The notes below the pieces were generated by a model. The model did not search any database. It saw nothing but the letters and a program-made list of their open reading frames with translations, and was not told the DNA's origin. Shown here piece after piece: positions 35,254-44,717 of a stretch of DNA of 64,000 nucleotides. The position numbers were made by a program, and so were the translations under genes. Positions within the stretch are counted from its first letter, which is position 1, and the number at the start of each line of letters is the position of its first letter. Source of the stretch: Cryobacterium fucosi (GTDB lineage: Bacteria > Actinomycetota > Actinomycetes > Actinomycetales > Microbacteriaceae); the NCBI RefSeq assembly GCF_004403515.1, contig NZ_SOHH01000038.1:36783-100782 (forward strand), given 5' to 3'.

Positions 35254-37317
35254 GTGATCGCAATCCTGCGGTTCATCACCGGGCAACGAACGGCCTGGGC
35301 TGTCTTGATCGCAACAATCGTGGCGGTAGGGCTCCTCTTCAGCCTGCTTCCCTCCAGCGAGTCCGAGGATTTCCCGACCTCAGGGCTGCCCTCCTCGAGC
35401 CAGACCGCCCAGGTCGACAGGCTCCTCGCCGACTTCCCCTCCGCGAAGCAGACCTCGGCGGTCGTGGTGTGGAGCCGCGACGGCGAGAACCTGGACTCCG
35501 CAGACGTTGCCGCCATCACCGAGCGGGCGGCGGCCCTGGGCGAGCGGTCCATCGCCCCCCGGGCGACGGCCCCGAAATTCAGCTCCGACGAGCAGGCCGC
35601 GATCAGTGTTGTGCCTCTCGAGGCGCAGACCACGTCGGCCGACATCGGCGAGACGGCCACGGACATCCGCGCGCAGGCGTCGAAGGACCTTCCCGACGGG
35701 CTCAGGGCCTATCTCACCGGGCCGGTCGGCTTCCAGTCGGACATCTCCAATGCCTTCGCCGGCGCGGACCTCCGGCTCCTCCTCGTCACCGTGATCGTGG
35801 TCGCGGTGCTGCTCATCGTCACCTACCGCAGCCCCGTGCTGTGGATCGTGCCCCTCGTCGTCGTCGGCATCGCCGACGGTCTCTCCACGGTCGTCGTCGG
35901 CGCACTGGCCGACCCGTTCGGAATCACCGTCGACGCCTCGGTGGCCGGCATCCAGTCCGTGCTGGTCTTCGGCGCGGGCACCAACTATGCCCTGCTGCTG
36001 GTTGCCAGGTACCGGGAGGAACTGCTCCGGGTGGAGAGCCGCAGTGCGGCCATGCTCACCGCCGTGCGCAGTGCCGGGCCGGCCATCGCCGCCAGTGGCG
36101 GCACGGTCGCGCTGAGCCTGCTCACGCTGCTCTTCGCCGAGCTCTCCGGCAACCGGGCTCTCGGCTTCGCCTGCGCGATCGGCGTCGTCATCGCGATCCT
36201 CTTCGCCCTGATCGTGCTGCCGGCCGCGCTCGTCGTCTGCGGCCGCGGGCTGTTCTGGCCGTTCGTCCCGCGGTTCCAGTCCGGGGCGGATGCCGGCAAG
36301 GCCGGGTTCTGGACCAGGCTCGGCCGTGTGGTCGACCGCCGGCCGGCTCCGGTCGTGTTCGCCTCCATCCTCGGCATCGGGGCGCTCAGCCTGGGGCTGA
36401 TCGGCGCATCCGTGGGCCTCTCCCAGGCCGACCAGCTTCTGGGCGAGCCGGAGTCGGTGCAGGCGCAGAAGATCGTCGATGGGTCCTTCTCGGCGGGCCT
36501 GACAAGCCAGACGGTGGTCCTTGCCCCGGATGCCGCGGCCGCCGACGCCGCCGACCTTGCCTCAGCGACTCGCGGGGTCGACGCCGTGCAGCCGGGCGAG
36601 AGCGCGAACGGGCTCACCCGGCTGAACCTCTCCCTGGCCAGCGCACCGGGCAGCGACGAGACGTTCGGCACCATCGCCGCCCTGCGGGGCAGCTATGCGG
36701 ATGCCTCCGGTGCGCTCTCCGAGACGCTGGTCGGCGGCACGGATGCCACCGCACTCGACAACCTCACGAGTGCTCAGGCCGATCAGGACCTGATCATCCC
36801 GATGATCCTGGCGATCGTCTTTACGATCCTGGCGATCCTCCTCCGGTCGCTCGTCGCGCCGGTGCTGCTGATCGTGAGCGTCCTGGCGACCTACTTCGCC
36901 AGCCTCGGCGCCTCGAACTGGATCTTCCAGAACCTGATGGGGTTCCCTGCCTTCAACACGAACGTCCTGCTCTTGGCCTTCCTGTTCCTGGTCGCGCTCG
37001 GGGTGGACTACAACATCTTCCTCACCACCCGGGCCAGGGAGGAGGCGCACAGACACGGCACACGGGAGGGCATGGTGCGCGCCCTGTCGTCGACCGGCGC
37101 GGTGATCACGAGCGCCGGCATCCTGATCGCGGCGGTGTTCGCCGTGCTCGGCGTGCTGCCGGTGGTCGCCCTGACCCAGATCGGCGTGATCGTCTGCATC
37201 GGCGTGCTGCTGGACACCCTCGTCGTGCGCACCCTGGTGGTGCCGGCGCTGGTCTTCCTCACCGGTGACCGCTTCTGGTGGCCGTCGCGTCCCGCCGCGC
37301 GGGCCCCGCGGATCTGA
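35254..37317 (+). CDS. MMPL/RND-family transporter
   Basis: A 687-residue membrane exporter with two repeats, each made of one helix, a large outer loop and a helix bundle. Typical segments are PVGFQSDISNAFAGAD, the acidic pattern GAGTNYALLLVARYREE in the first half and LGVDYNIFLTTRAREEA in the second, with ALSSTGAVITSAG. MMPL proteins move lipids or drugs using the proton gradient. GTG 35254 follows GGAGGA by four bases. The divergent MarR-type gene is its likely regulator. Confidence 0.92.
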   Translation: MIAILRFITGQRTAWAVLIATIVAVGLLFSLLPSSESEDFPTSGLPSSSQTAQVDRLLADFPSAKQTSAVVVWSRDGENLDSADVAAITERAAALGERSIAPRATAPKFSSDEQAAISVVPLEAQTTSADIGETATDIRAQASKDLPDGLRAYLTGPVGFQSDISNAFAGADLRLLLVTVIVVAVLLIVTYRSPVLWIVPLVVVGIADGLSTVVVGALADPFGITVDASVAGIQSVLVFGAGTNYALLLVARYREELLRVESRSAAMLTAVRSAGPAIAASGGTVALSLLTLLFAELSGNRALGFACAIGVVIAILFALIVLPAALVVCGRGLFWPFVPRFQSGADAGKAGFWTRLGRVVDRRPAPVVFASILGIGALSLGLIGASVGLSQADQLLGEPESVQAQKIVDGSFSAGLTSQTVVLAPDAAAADAADLASATRGVDAVQPGESANGLTRLNLSLASAPGSDETFGTIAALRGSYADASGALSETLVGGTDATALDNLTSAQADQDLIIPMILAIVFTILAILLRSLVAPVLLIVSVLATYFASLGASNWIFQNLMGFPAFNTNVLLLAFLFLVALGVDYNIFLTTRAREEAHRHGTREGMVRALSSTGAVITSAGILIAAVFAVLGVLPVVALTQIGVIVCIGVLLDTLVVRTLVVPALVFLTGDRFWWPSRPAARAPRI

Positions 37318-37333
37318 CCCGGCCGCACCATCG

Positions 37334-38761
37334 TCACGCCTCGGGCGGCACCCGGTGCTGCCAGCGCAGGCGCCGCTCGAGCTGGGCGCCCAGGGAGAGC
37401 AGGGTCGCCTCGCCGCCGGGCCGGCCGATCAGCTGCACGCCCATCGGCAGGCCGCCCTCGGTCTGCAGCACCGGCAGGACGATGGCCGGCAGCCCGGCCA
37501 CGTTCACCATCGACGTGAACGGGGTGTACCGCACCTGCTGGGCGAAGTTCGCCTCTCCGTCCTCCGGGTCATACCAGCCGACCGGGCGCGGGATCATGGC
37601 CAGCGCCGGGGTGAGCACGGCGTCGAACCGGGAGAGCTGGCCGATGAACGACCGCTCGTAGGCGGCCAGCGCGGCGAGCGCCTCGGCCAGGGTGCGCGCC
37701 GAGAGGGCGCGGCCCCGGCCGACGAGCCACCGGGTGAGCGGTTCGAGCAGCCGAAGCTCCTCTTCGGTCTCGGCGGGGATGCTCGCAGCCCCGGCCTGCC
37801 AGATCGTGCGGAAGGCGGGCGCGTAGCTCTCGTCCGGGGTGAGCGCGGTCTCCTCCAGCCCGTGCCCGGCGGCGGCGAATTCGGCGACCGCAAGGTCCAG
37901 CGCCGCACGCGCCTCCGGCGCGAGGTCGATCGGGTAGTCGTCGTCCCAGGCCGAGGTGGTCATCACCCCGAGCTGGAACCGGCCCTCGCCGCGCACGGCG
38001 GCCGCGAGCAGCGGGGCCTCGTCGCCGGGGGCGCGAAGGGCGAAAGGGTGCAGCGGATGCCCGCCCCGCGGCGTGATCATCGCGTCCAGCAGCAGGGCGG
38101 CATCCGCCACGGTCCTCGCCAGAGGTCCGCCCACGCTGAGGCCGCCGAGCCTGTCGATGCCGGACGCGGCCGGCACCCTGCCGCGGGACGGCTTGAGCCC
38201 GACCAGGCCGCATGCCGCCGCAGGTATACGAATCGATCCGCCGCCGTCGGAGCCGGGCGCGAACGGGAGCAGGCGCGCCGCGACGGCGACCGCCGCGCCG
38301 CCGCTCGATCCTCCGGCGCCGAGGTCGCGGTTCCACGGGTTGCGGGCCGGGGCCTCCGCAAGGCTTTCGGTGTACGACGGCAGCCCGAACTCGGGGGTGT
38401 TGGTCTTACCGAGGCTCACCCCGCCAGCCGCATCGAGGGCGACCACGAGGTCGTCCGACTCTGCGGGAACGAAGTCCCGCATCAGCCGGGAGCCGAACCG
38501 TGTCGGCACGCCGGCGCGCAGCTGGAGGTCCTTGTCGGCGAAGGGGAGCCCCCAGAGCGGCGCCGTGCGCGGCACCTGCTCCTCGACGAAGCGGGCGCGC
38601 GCCAGTGCGGCATCCGAGGTGACGGTGACGAACGCGCCGAGGGCGGCGTTGGCCGCGTGGATCCGGGCCAGGTAGTGCCCGGTCAGCTCGGAGGGGCTGA
38701 GTTCGCCGTGTTGCAGCGCCTGCCACTGTTCGAGGGCGGTCAGTTCGTGTGGTTCGGCCAT
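37334..38761 (-). CDS. Amidase, amidase-signature family
   Basis: A 475-residue hydrolase. The Ser-Ser-Lys triad is visible: Lys in LPFADKDLQLR, cis-Ser in the linker GSDGGGSIRIPAA and nucleophile Ser in DLGAGGSSGGAAVAVAA. The protein may act on aliphatic or aryl amides, or as a GatA-like enzyme; no gatB/gatC is adjacent, so a free amidase is more likely. TAGGCT ends six bases before the ATG, suggesting a leaderless message. It is convergent with the MMPL gene. Confidence 0.9.
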   Translation of the reverse strand: MAEPHELTALEQWQALQHGELSPSELTGHYLARIHAANAALGAFVTVTSDAALARARFVEEQVPRTAPLWGLPFADKDLQLRAGVPTRFGSRLMRDFVPAESDDLVVALDAAGGVSLGKTNTPEFGLPSYTESLAEAPARNPWNRDLGAGGSSGGAAVAVAARLLPFAPGSDGGGSIRIPAAACGLVGLKPSRGRVPAASGIDRLGGLSVGGPLARTVADAALLLDAMITPRGGHPLHPFALRAPGDEAPLLAAAVRGEGRFQLGVMTTSAWDDDYPIDLAPEARAALDLAVAEFAAAGHGLEETALTPDESYAPAFRTIWQAGAASIPAETEEELRLLEPLTRWLVGRGRALSARTLAEALAALAAYERSFIGQLSRFDAVLTPALAMIPRPVGWYDPEDGEANFAQQVRYTPFTSMVNVAGLPAIVLPVLQTEGGLPMGVQLIGRPGGEATLLSLGAQLERRLRWQHRVPPEA

Positions 38762-38817
38762 CCCCCGAGCCTACCCAGCGGCCGGGCCCGGCCGGCGGTA
38801 CCCGGGGCGGAGCCCGG

Positions 38818-39174
38818 TCAGGTGCCGAGCCCGGTCAGGAGAGCCTGGAACGCCCGCGGCGCCGCCGTGAGCACGGAACGAGCCGCCCAGGTGCCTGCCC
38901 AGTGTGCGACCTGAGCCACGTTGATGATCTCGTATTGCACGACCGACCCGGAATCCTCCTCCAGCACCCGGTACTCGCCGCGGTACCACCAGCCTCCCTG
39001 AACCACGATCAGGCGCTGCGCCGGGTCGGAGAGGAACCTGCCGCCGGCGCCGGTGCGCGGCTCGAGAGCACGCAGGAGACGCGGGTAGACGACGGTCGGG
39101 GCGGCGTCGAGGTGGCCGGCGAAGGAACGCAGTACCGTGTGCCGCTCGGGCAGGTCGAGGGGTGCATCGGTCAT
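38818..39174 (-). CDS. Hypothetical SRPBCC-like protein
   Basis: A 118-residue soluble protein with alternating beta strands (LIVVQGGWWYRGEYRVLEED, VVQYEIINVAQ) and a C-terminal helix, like the START/SRPBCC fold of small ligand-binding proteins. I do not recognise the family with certainty. TACAGT ends six bases before the ATG (leaderless pattern). It is divergent from the SDR gene across only 40 bp, so both promoters lie almost back to back. Confidence 0.6.
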   Translation of the reverse strand: MTDAPLDLPERHTVLRSFAGHLDAAPTVVYPRLLRALEPRTGAGGRFLSDPAQRLIVVQGGWWYRGEYRVLEEDSGSVVQYEIINVAQVAHWAGTWAARSVLTAAPRAFQALLTGLGT

Positions 39175-39214
39175 CCCTCGACTGTACGCGGGCCGACGGC
39201 GCTAGCCTGAAACA

Positions 39215-40039
39215 ATGAGAAACACAGTCTTCAACCCGATCGGAACCGTCGCCCTGGTCACGGGGGCCTCGAGCGGACTGGGCGCCGGATTCGCGCGCGA
39301 GCTCGCCGAGCGTGGGGCGGATCTCGTGCTCACTGCCCGGCGTCAGGACCGCCTCGAAGGGCTGGCCGTGGAACTGACCGAGAAGTACGGCACGGTGTCG
39401 ACGGTGATCCCCCTCGACCTCGCCGCGCCAGGCGCCGTCGCCGAACTGGTCGCGGATCTGCACACCCGCGGCATCACCGTCGGCACACTCGTCAACAATG
39501 CCGGTTTTGCCACCTACGGCGACCTGGTCGACGCCGACCCCGTGCGGCTCGCCGGCGAGGTCGCGCTCAACGTCACGGCCCTGAGCATGCTCACCCGCGC
39601 CCTGCTGCCCGACCTGATCCAGACCAGCCGGACCCAGCCGGCCAGCGCGGCCCTGGTGAACCTGGCGAGCACCGCCGCCTTCCAGCCGGTGCCGAAGATG
39701 GCGGTCTACGGCGCGACGAAGGCATACGTGCTCAGCTTCACGGAGGCGCTCTGGTACGAGACGCGGAAGTCAGGCCTCAAGGTGACGGCGATCTGCCCCG
39801 GCCCGGTGGACACCGAGTTCTTCGAGGTCGCCGGGCGCAGCGCCGACTCGTACCGGGGCCTGCTCACGGTGGCCGACGTCATGCGCACGACCTTCACGGC
39901 CCTCGACCGGGCCACTACGCCACCGCACGCCGTGAGCGGCCTGCGCAACTCCGTGTTCGCCCAGGTCGCCGGCCGGCTCCCCCACCGCACGGTCGTCACC
40001 GTGGTGGGCCGGATGAACCGCTCGGGTCCGACCGCCTGA
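39215..40039 (+). CDS. Short-chain dehydrogenase/reductase
   Basis: A 274-residue SDR. The cofactor motif TGASSGLGAGFAREL and the catalytic pair Ser (NLASTAAF) and Tyr-Lys (YGATKAYV) are all present, with CPGPVDTEF after. The sequence resembles the DltE/YqjQ-type reductases of unknown substrate. TAGCCT lies six bases before the ATG (leaderless pattern). It converges on the GNAT gene. Confidence 0.88.
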   Translation: MRNTVFNPIGTVALVTGASSGLGAGFARELAERGADLVLTARRQDRLEGLAVELTEKYGTVSTVIPLDLAAPGAVAELVADLHTRGITVGTLVNNAGFATYGDLVDADPVRLAGEVALNVTALSMLTRALLPDLIQTSRTQPASAALVNLASTAAFQPVPKMAVYGATKAYVLSFTEALWYETRKSGLKVTAICPGPVDTEFFEVAGRSADSYRGLLTVADVMRTTFTALDRATTPPHAVSGLRNSVFAQVAGRLPHRTVVTVVGRMNRSGPTA

Positions 40040-40051
40040 CGCGCCTCGGTC

Positions 40052-40630
40052 CTACTTGAGGCTCTTCTGCATCAGCACGGTGCCGAGCCAGCGGTCGAAC
40101 TTGTAGCCGACCTTGCCCATTCGGCCGATTTCCTCGAAGCCGAAGTCCCGGTGCAGCTTGATCGAGGCGTCCGCGCCCTGGTCGGCGATCACCGCGATGA
40201 TCTCCTTGAGTCCGGCCGCCTTCGACCGGGTGATCAGTTCGCCCAGCAGCACCCGGCCGAGGCCCTTGCCGGTGGAGGCCGCGCCGAGGTAGATCGAGTT
40301 CTCGACCGTGAAGCGGTACGCCCGCTTCTCCTTCCAGGGGCTGACCAGCGCGTAGCCGAGGATCTGCCCGGCCGGCGACACGGCCACGATGAACGGCATC
40401 CCGAGCTTGCCGAGATAGTAGAACTTGCTCCGCCACGCGGCGAGGGTCATCGCGTCCACGTCGAAGGTCACCGTGCTGTTGGCGACGTAGTAGTTGTAGA
40501 TCTCGCGGATGTCCGGCAGGTCCGTGATCTGGGCGTCGCGCATCGTGTAGTCGAACGGGGCCTCGGCCTCCGGCTGCGGCCGGAGGTGCCGGGGCAGCTG
40601 CCTGCGCGGCTGGTATTCCTCTTCAAGCAC
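40052..40630 (-). CDS. GNAT N-acetyltransferase, phosphinothricin-acetyltransferase-like
   Basis: A 192-residue acetyltransferase. An N-terminal basic tail of ~30 residues is followed by the domain starting RDAQITDLPDIREIYNYYVA, the hallmark of the PAT/MddA group, and the acetyl-CoA loop GKGLGRVLLGELI. The family acetylates phosphinothricin, methionine sulfoximine or similar amino acids; the substrate is not certain. GAGGAG lies seven bases before the GTG start. It follows ung by 30 bp, probably as the last gene of the same unit. Confidence 0.85.
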   Translation of the reverse strand: MLEEEYQPRRQLPRHLRPQPEAEAPFDYTMRDAQITDLPDIREIYNYYVANSTVTFDVDAMTLAAWRSKFYYLGKLGMPFIVAVSPAGQILGYALVSPWKEKRAYRFTVENSIYLGAASTGKGLGRVLLGELITRSKAAGLKEIIAVIADQGADASIKLHRDFGFEEIGRMGKVGYKFDRWLGTVLMQKSLK

Positions 40631-40660
40631 GTACTGCTCCTCACCCCTGAAGGTTCCAGA

Positions 40661-41350
40661 TTACCCGAGCGACCAGTCCACCGGGGCCGCCCCGGCCGCC
40701 ACGAGGTACTCGTTCGCGCGGCTGAACGGCCGGGACCCGAAGAAGCCGCGGCGCGCCGACAGGGGGCTCGGGTGCGCGGACCCGATCACGGGCGTGTCGC
40801 CGAGCAGCGGCCGGGCCTGGCCGGCATCCCTGCCCCAGAGGATCGCGACCAGCGGGCGCCGCCTCGCGACGAGGGCCCGAATGGCCTGCTCGGTGACTCG
40901 CTCCCAGCCGCGCCGCCGGTGCGAACCGGCCGCGCCGGCCTGCACGGTGAGCACCCGGTTGAGCAGCAGCACGCCCTGGTCGGCCCACGCCGACAGGTCG
41001 CCGTCGGCGAGCGTGGCGCCCACGTCGTCGCGCAGCTCCGCGGCGATGTTCCGGAGGCTGCGCGGCAGCGGGCGCACGTGTCGCTCCGCCGCGAAGGCCA
41101 GGCCGATCGGATGCCCGGGGGTCGGATACGGGTCCTGGCCGAGGATGAGCACCGAGACGTCGTCGAACGGGTCCCGGAAGGCCCGGAAGACAGTGTCGGC
41201 CGGCGGCAGCCACGGCCGCCCGGCCGCGGTCTCCGCGCTGAGGAACCCGGCCATCGCGTCGATCTCGGCTGACACCGGTTCGAGCGCCAGCGCCCAGCCT
41301 GGGTCGACCGCGCCGGAGCGGGCGAGCGTCTCCAGGGTTGTCGGGGGCAC
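40661..41350 (-). CDS. ung: Uracil-DNA glycosylase
   Basis: Removes uracil from DNA. The 229-residue protein has the catalytic motif [16 protein letters not shown] (Asp and His region) and the C-terminal [18 protein letters not shown] loop, both standard for family-1 UDG. I chose GTG 41350 (VPPTTLETL), which lies 11 bases after the previous stop and keeps normal length. It is coupled to the peptidase S51-like gene before it. Confidence 0.92.
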   Translation of the reverse strand: MPPTTLETLARSGAVDPGWALALEPVSAEIDAMAGFLSAETAAGRPWLPPADTVFRAFRDPFDDVSVLILGQDPYPTPGHPIGLAFAAERHVRPLPRSLRNIAAELRDDVGATLADGDLSAWADQGVLLLNRVLTVQAGAAGSHRRRGWERVTEQAIRALVARRRPLVAILWGRDAGQARPLLGDTPVIGSAHPSPLSARRGFFGSRPFSRANEYLVAAGAAPVDWSLG

Positions 41351-41361
41351 CGGCGGGCGGC

Positions 41362-42081
41362 TCAGGCGCCGAAGGTGCTGACGAGCACGCCGCCGTCGGC
41401 CTGGCTGACCCGCCAGACGCTGCCGGACCCGACGACGCTGAGGGCGCCGACGCCCACGACCAGGGCCGTGCTCTCGTCGACGGCCAGTCCACCGTCGATC
41501 AGGCCGGCCTCCGTGGCCGCGACGAGCCGGGACAGCGTGCCCCACTGCGCCGCGTGCACCTCCACGGTGACGTCGAGGAGCCCGATGCCTGGCTCGATGG
41601 TCACCTCGTCGAGGCCTTCGGCGGCATCCTGGGCGTTCACCTCGACCCCGCCCATCCGCCAGCCGCCGATCAGGGCGCGCTCGGCCGCGATCATGGCGCC
41701 GGCGGAGAATCCGAGGTAGGGGATGCCGGCGGCCACCTGGCGGCGGATCTCGCCCGCGATCGGTGCGACCGCCGCGAGGTAGGCGGGGGTGAGGCCGCCG
41801 CCGATGACGATGCCGTCGACCTCGGAGACGGCGAGCAGCCCGGCGAGTTCGCCGTGCGCGAGGGTGGTGATCTTCGGTTCGAGTTCGCCGGCGGCGCCGA
41901 CGGCCGCCACGAGGTTCGCCGCGTGTTCGGCACCGTCGGTGTCGCGCACCGCGATGATCGCGATCCGCGGCGCGGTGCGGCCCTGGGCCACGCCCCGGGC
42001 GGTGGCCTCGACCAGGAACGGCCCGTAGACGGCGGCGTCGTGTTCGGCATTCCAGCCGCCGCCGACCAGGTGCACGCTCAC
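41362..42081 (-). CDS. Peptidase S51 (cyanophycinase-like) family protein
   Basis: A 239-residue protein. The nucleophile Ser sits in [13 protein letters not shown], as in S51 dipeptidase E and cyanophycinase; a preceding [10 protein letters not shown] loop supports the fold. The Glu/Asp partner residues are not certain. Its substrate is unknown. GTG 42081 overlaps the stop of the upstream phosphoribosyltransferase gene by four bases, so the two are coupled. Confidence 0.82.
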   Translation of the reverse strand: MSVHLVGGGWNAEHDAAVYGPFLVEATARGVAQGRTAPRIAIIAVRDTDGAEHAANLVAAVGAAGELEPKITTLAHGELAGLLAVSEVDGIVIGGGLTPAYLAAVAPIAGEIRRQVAAGIPYLGFSAGAMIAAERALIGGWRMGGVEVNAQDAAEGLDEVTIEPGIGLLDVTVEVHAAQWGTLSRLVAATEAGLIDGGLAVDESTALVVGVGALSVVGSGSVWRVSQADGGVLVSTFGA

Positions 42082-42632
42082 GCGAGGACTCCCTCGGGTG
42101 CGACGGTCGAGTCGGCCGTGAGCGGCGCGACCACCAGGGGCAGGGACGACCACGGGAAGACGATCCAGCGGTCCGTCTCCCGCCAGGTGTAGTCGGGGAC
42201 GAGCGCCGTCCGCGGCTTCGTGTACAGGGTGGCCGTGCGCACCTCAGCGGCGGATTCGCGCAGCAGCGCGACGACGAGCGCGAGGGTGTGCCCGGAGTCG
42301 GAGACGTCGTCGACTAGGAGCACGCGCAGTCCGGCGAGCGCCGGGGCGTCGAGCATCGGGCCGGACAGCACCGGCTCGGGCAGCCGCTGGTCGACGCCGG
42401 TGTAGAACTGCACGTTGATGCTGCCGCAGTTCTTGGTGCCGAGCGCGTAGGACATGGCTCCCGCGAGCAGCAGGCCGCCGCGGGCGATGGCGATCACGAC
42501 ATCCGTCTGGTAGCCGCTGGCCAAAACCGACGCGGCCAGTGTGCGGGCCGCGTCGGCGAAGACGTTCCATTCGAGGACTTCTCGTTGAATCCCGGTCAGG
42601 TCTGTGCCTGCGTCCTGCGCGTCGAATGCCAT
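42078..42632 (-). CDS. Phosphoribosyltransferase domain protein
   Basis: A 184-residue protein with the PRPP-binding loop [18 protein letters not shown] and the upstream [14 protein letters not shown] strand, typical of xanthine/hypoxanthine-type transferases. It may be a purine-salvage enzyme; the hood region is not diagnostic. TAGCAT lies six bases before the ATG, so it is probably leaderless and starts its own unit (PRT, S51, ung, GNAT). Confidence 0.85.
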   Translation of the reverse strand: MAFDAQDAGTDLTGIQREVLEWNVFADAARTLAASVLASGYQTDVVIAIARGGLLLAGAMSYALGTKNCGSINVQFYTGVDQRLPEPVLSGPMLDAPALAGLRVLLVDDVSDSGHTLALVVALLRESAAEVRTATLYTKPRTALVPDYTWRETDRWIVFPWSSLPLVVAPLTADSTVAPEGVLA

Positions 42633-42657
42633 CCGTCAATGCTAGGTCACGAGCGGG

Positions 42658-43788
42658 TCACGCAAGGTGCCGCTCCTCGTGGCCGTTGTAGAGCGACAGG
42701 GGCCGGATGAGCGCGTTCGCGGCGGTCTGCTCGATGATGTGGGCGGTCCAGCCGGTGAGCCTGGCCGCCACGAAGATGGGCGTGAAGGTGAGGGTGTCGA
42801 AGCCCATCAGGTGGTACGCCGGGCCGGACGGGTAGTCGAGGTTGGGCAGGATGCCCGTGCGCGCCTTCATCGCCGCGGCGAGCGATTCGTAGAGTTCGAG
42901 CAGGTCGGGCCGGTCGTAGTGCTCGATCATGGTGATCAGCGCCGTGTACATGGTCGGCACCCGGGAGTCGCCGTGCTTGTAGACCCGGTGCCCGAAGCCC
43001 ATCACCTTGTGCTTGGCGTCCAGGGTGCGGTGCAACCAGGCCTCGGCCCGCTCCCCCGCGCCGGGGCCCGCGCCGATCTCGTCGAAGGTGTGCAGGACGG
43101 CCTCGTTCGCGCCGCCGTGCAGGGGCCCTTTGAGCGCTCCGATCGCTCCGGTGATCGCGGAGTGCAGGTCGGACATGGTCGAGGTGATCACCCGCGCGGT
43201 GAAGGTGGACGCGTTGAACGAGTGCTCCGCGTACATGATCATCGACACGTCGAAGGCCTCGACCACGACGAGTTCCGGCACCTCGCCGAACGTCATGAAC
43301 AGGAAGTTCGCCGAATAGCCGAGGTCGTCGCGGGGCTCGATCAGGTCGAGTCCGTGCCTGCGGCGCTGGTCGTAGGCGACGATCGACGGCATCTGCGCCC
43401 ACAGGCGCAGCCCCTTCGCCCGGTTGGCCTCGGGCGACGCGTCGTCGACCTGGGGGTCGTTCGCGCCGATCAGGCTCACCGCGGTGCGCACGACGTCCAT
43501 CGGGTGCGCGGTCTCAGGCAGTTCGTCGATGACCCGGCGCACGGCCGGGGCGAGGTGCCGCAGCGACCGCTCCTGCTCCTCGAACTCGGCCAGTTCGTCT
43601 TCGGTGGGCAGTTCCCCGTTCCAGAGCAGGTAGGCGACCTCCTCGAAGCTGCGCTGCGCGGCCAGTTCCTGCACCGGGTAGCCGCGGTAGAGCAGCGAGT
43701 TGGAGTCGGGGTCGACCTTGGAGACGGCCGTCCTGTCGACGACAACCCCCGCGAGGCCCTTGAAAACCGTTGGTTCATTCTGAGTCAT
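42658..43788 (-). CDS. prpC: 2-methylcitrate synthase
   Basis: Condenses propionyl-CoA with oxaloacetate, the first step of the methylcitrate cycle. The 376-residue type-II citrate-synthase-fold enzyme has catalytic His in GALKGPLHGGANEAVLH, FGHRVYKHGDSRVP and the Asp-containing SGPAYHLMGFDTLTFTP. The prpB and prpD neighbours make methylcitrate synthase more likely than citrate synthase. AAAGGAGC lies before the ATG, 17 bp after prpB. It is the last gene of the prpDBC set. Confidence 0.93.
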   Translation of the reverse strand: MTQNEPTVFKGLAGVVVDRTAVSKVDPDSNSLLYRGYPVQELAAQRSFEEVAYLLWNGELPTEDELAEFEEQERSLRHLAPAVRRVIDELPETAHPMDVVRTAVSLIGANDPQVDDASPEANRAKGLRLWAQMPSIVAYDQRRRHGLDLIEPRDDLGYSANFLFMTFGEVPELVVVEAFDVSMIMYAEHSFNASTFTARVITSTMSDLHSAITGAIGALKGPLHGGANEAVLHTFDEIGAGPGAGERAEAWLHRTLDAKHKVMGFGHRVYKHGDSRVPTMYTALITMIEHYDRPDLLELYESLAAAMKARTGILPNLDYPSGPAYHLMGFDTLTFTPIFVAARLTGWTAHIIEQTAANALIRPLSLYNGHEERHLA

Positions 43789-43805
43789 GACGCTCCTTTA
43801 CGTTT

Positions 43806-44717
43806 CTACGAGGGAAGATCCGGGTTGAGGGTGAAGTTGAACACCCCGGAGTCGAAGTGGTTGTAAGCCGGGTAGTCGAGCAGCTCGTAGAGCTCCGCCC
43901 GGTGCTGCATTTCCGGCAGGAGCGAGGTCAGGGACCCCTCCGCTTCGATGGTATCGAGGCCGCGCTCCGCCGCGCCCATGGCCAGCCGCAGAAGCGAGAC
44001 GGGGAAGATGACGATGTTCATGCCCACGTCGGCGAGCTGCCGCACGGTGAACAGTTCGCCCTTGCCGAACTCGGTCATGTTCGCCAGGATCGGCACGTCG
44101 ACGGCAGCACGGATCGCGGCGAACTCGGCCAGCGACGCCATCGCCTCGGGGAAGATCGCGTCCGCGCCGGCGTCGACGAGCTTCTTCGCCCGGTCGACGG
44201 CGGCGGCCAGGCCGTCGACGGCACGGATGTCGGTGCGCGCCATGACCAGGAAGTTCGGGTCCCGCCGCGCGTCGACCGCCGCGCGGATGCGCTTGGCGGC
44301 CGTTGCCTCGTCGACGACCTGCTTGCCGTCGAGGTGCCCGCACCGCTTGGGGTTGACCTGGTCCTCGATGTGCATCCCGGCCAGGCCCGCGTCTTCGAGG
44401 GTCTGGATGGTGCGCGCCACGTTCATCGGCTCGCCGAAGCCGGTGTCGGCGTCGACGATGGCGGGAAGGTCGGTCATCCGGCTGATCTGCTGGCTGCGCC
44501 CGGCGACCTCGGTGAGGGTGGTCAGGCCGATGTCGGGCAGGCCCAGGTCGGCCGACAGCACCGCTCCGGAGATGTACACGCCCTCGAAGCCCTTGGCCGC
44601 GATCAGCCGGGCCGAGAGCGGGTTGAACGCGCCGGGGAAGCGGAGCAGGCGCCCGCCGGCGAGCGCCGCCCGGAAGTCTGCGCGCTTCCGGGTCGGGGTG
44701 ACGGTGGAGTAGAGCAT
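43806..44717 (-). CDS. prpB: 2-methylisocitrate lyase
   Basis: Splits 2-methylisocitrate into pyruvate and succinate. The 303-residue ICL-family protein has the metal/substrate motif IVDADTGFGEP, the catalytic segment IEDQVNPKRCGHLDGK and RTDIRAVDG. The KKRCGH-like loop is the family signature. Its ATG shares one base with the prpD stop (TGATG), so it is coupled. Confidence 0.94.
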   Translation of the reverse strand: MLYSTVTPTRKRADFRAALAGGRLLRFPGAFNPLSARLIAAKGFEGVYISGAVLSADLGLPDIGLTTLTEVAGRSQQISRMTDLPAIVDADTGFGEPMNVARTIQTLEDAGLAGMHIEDQVNPKRCGHLDGKQVVDEATAAKRIRAAVDARRDPNFLVMARTDIRAVDGLAAAVDRAKKLVDAGADAIFPEAMASLAEFAAIRAAVDVPILANMTEFGKGELFTVRQLADVGMNIVIFPVSLLRLAMGAAERGLDTIEAEGSLTSLLPEMQHRAELYELLDYPAYNHFDSGVFNFTLNPDLPS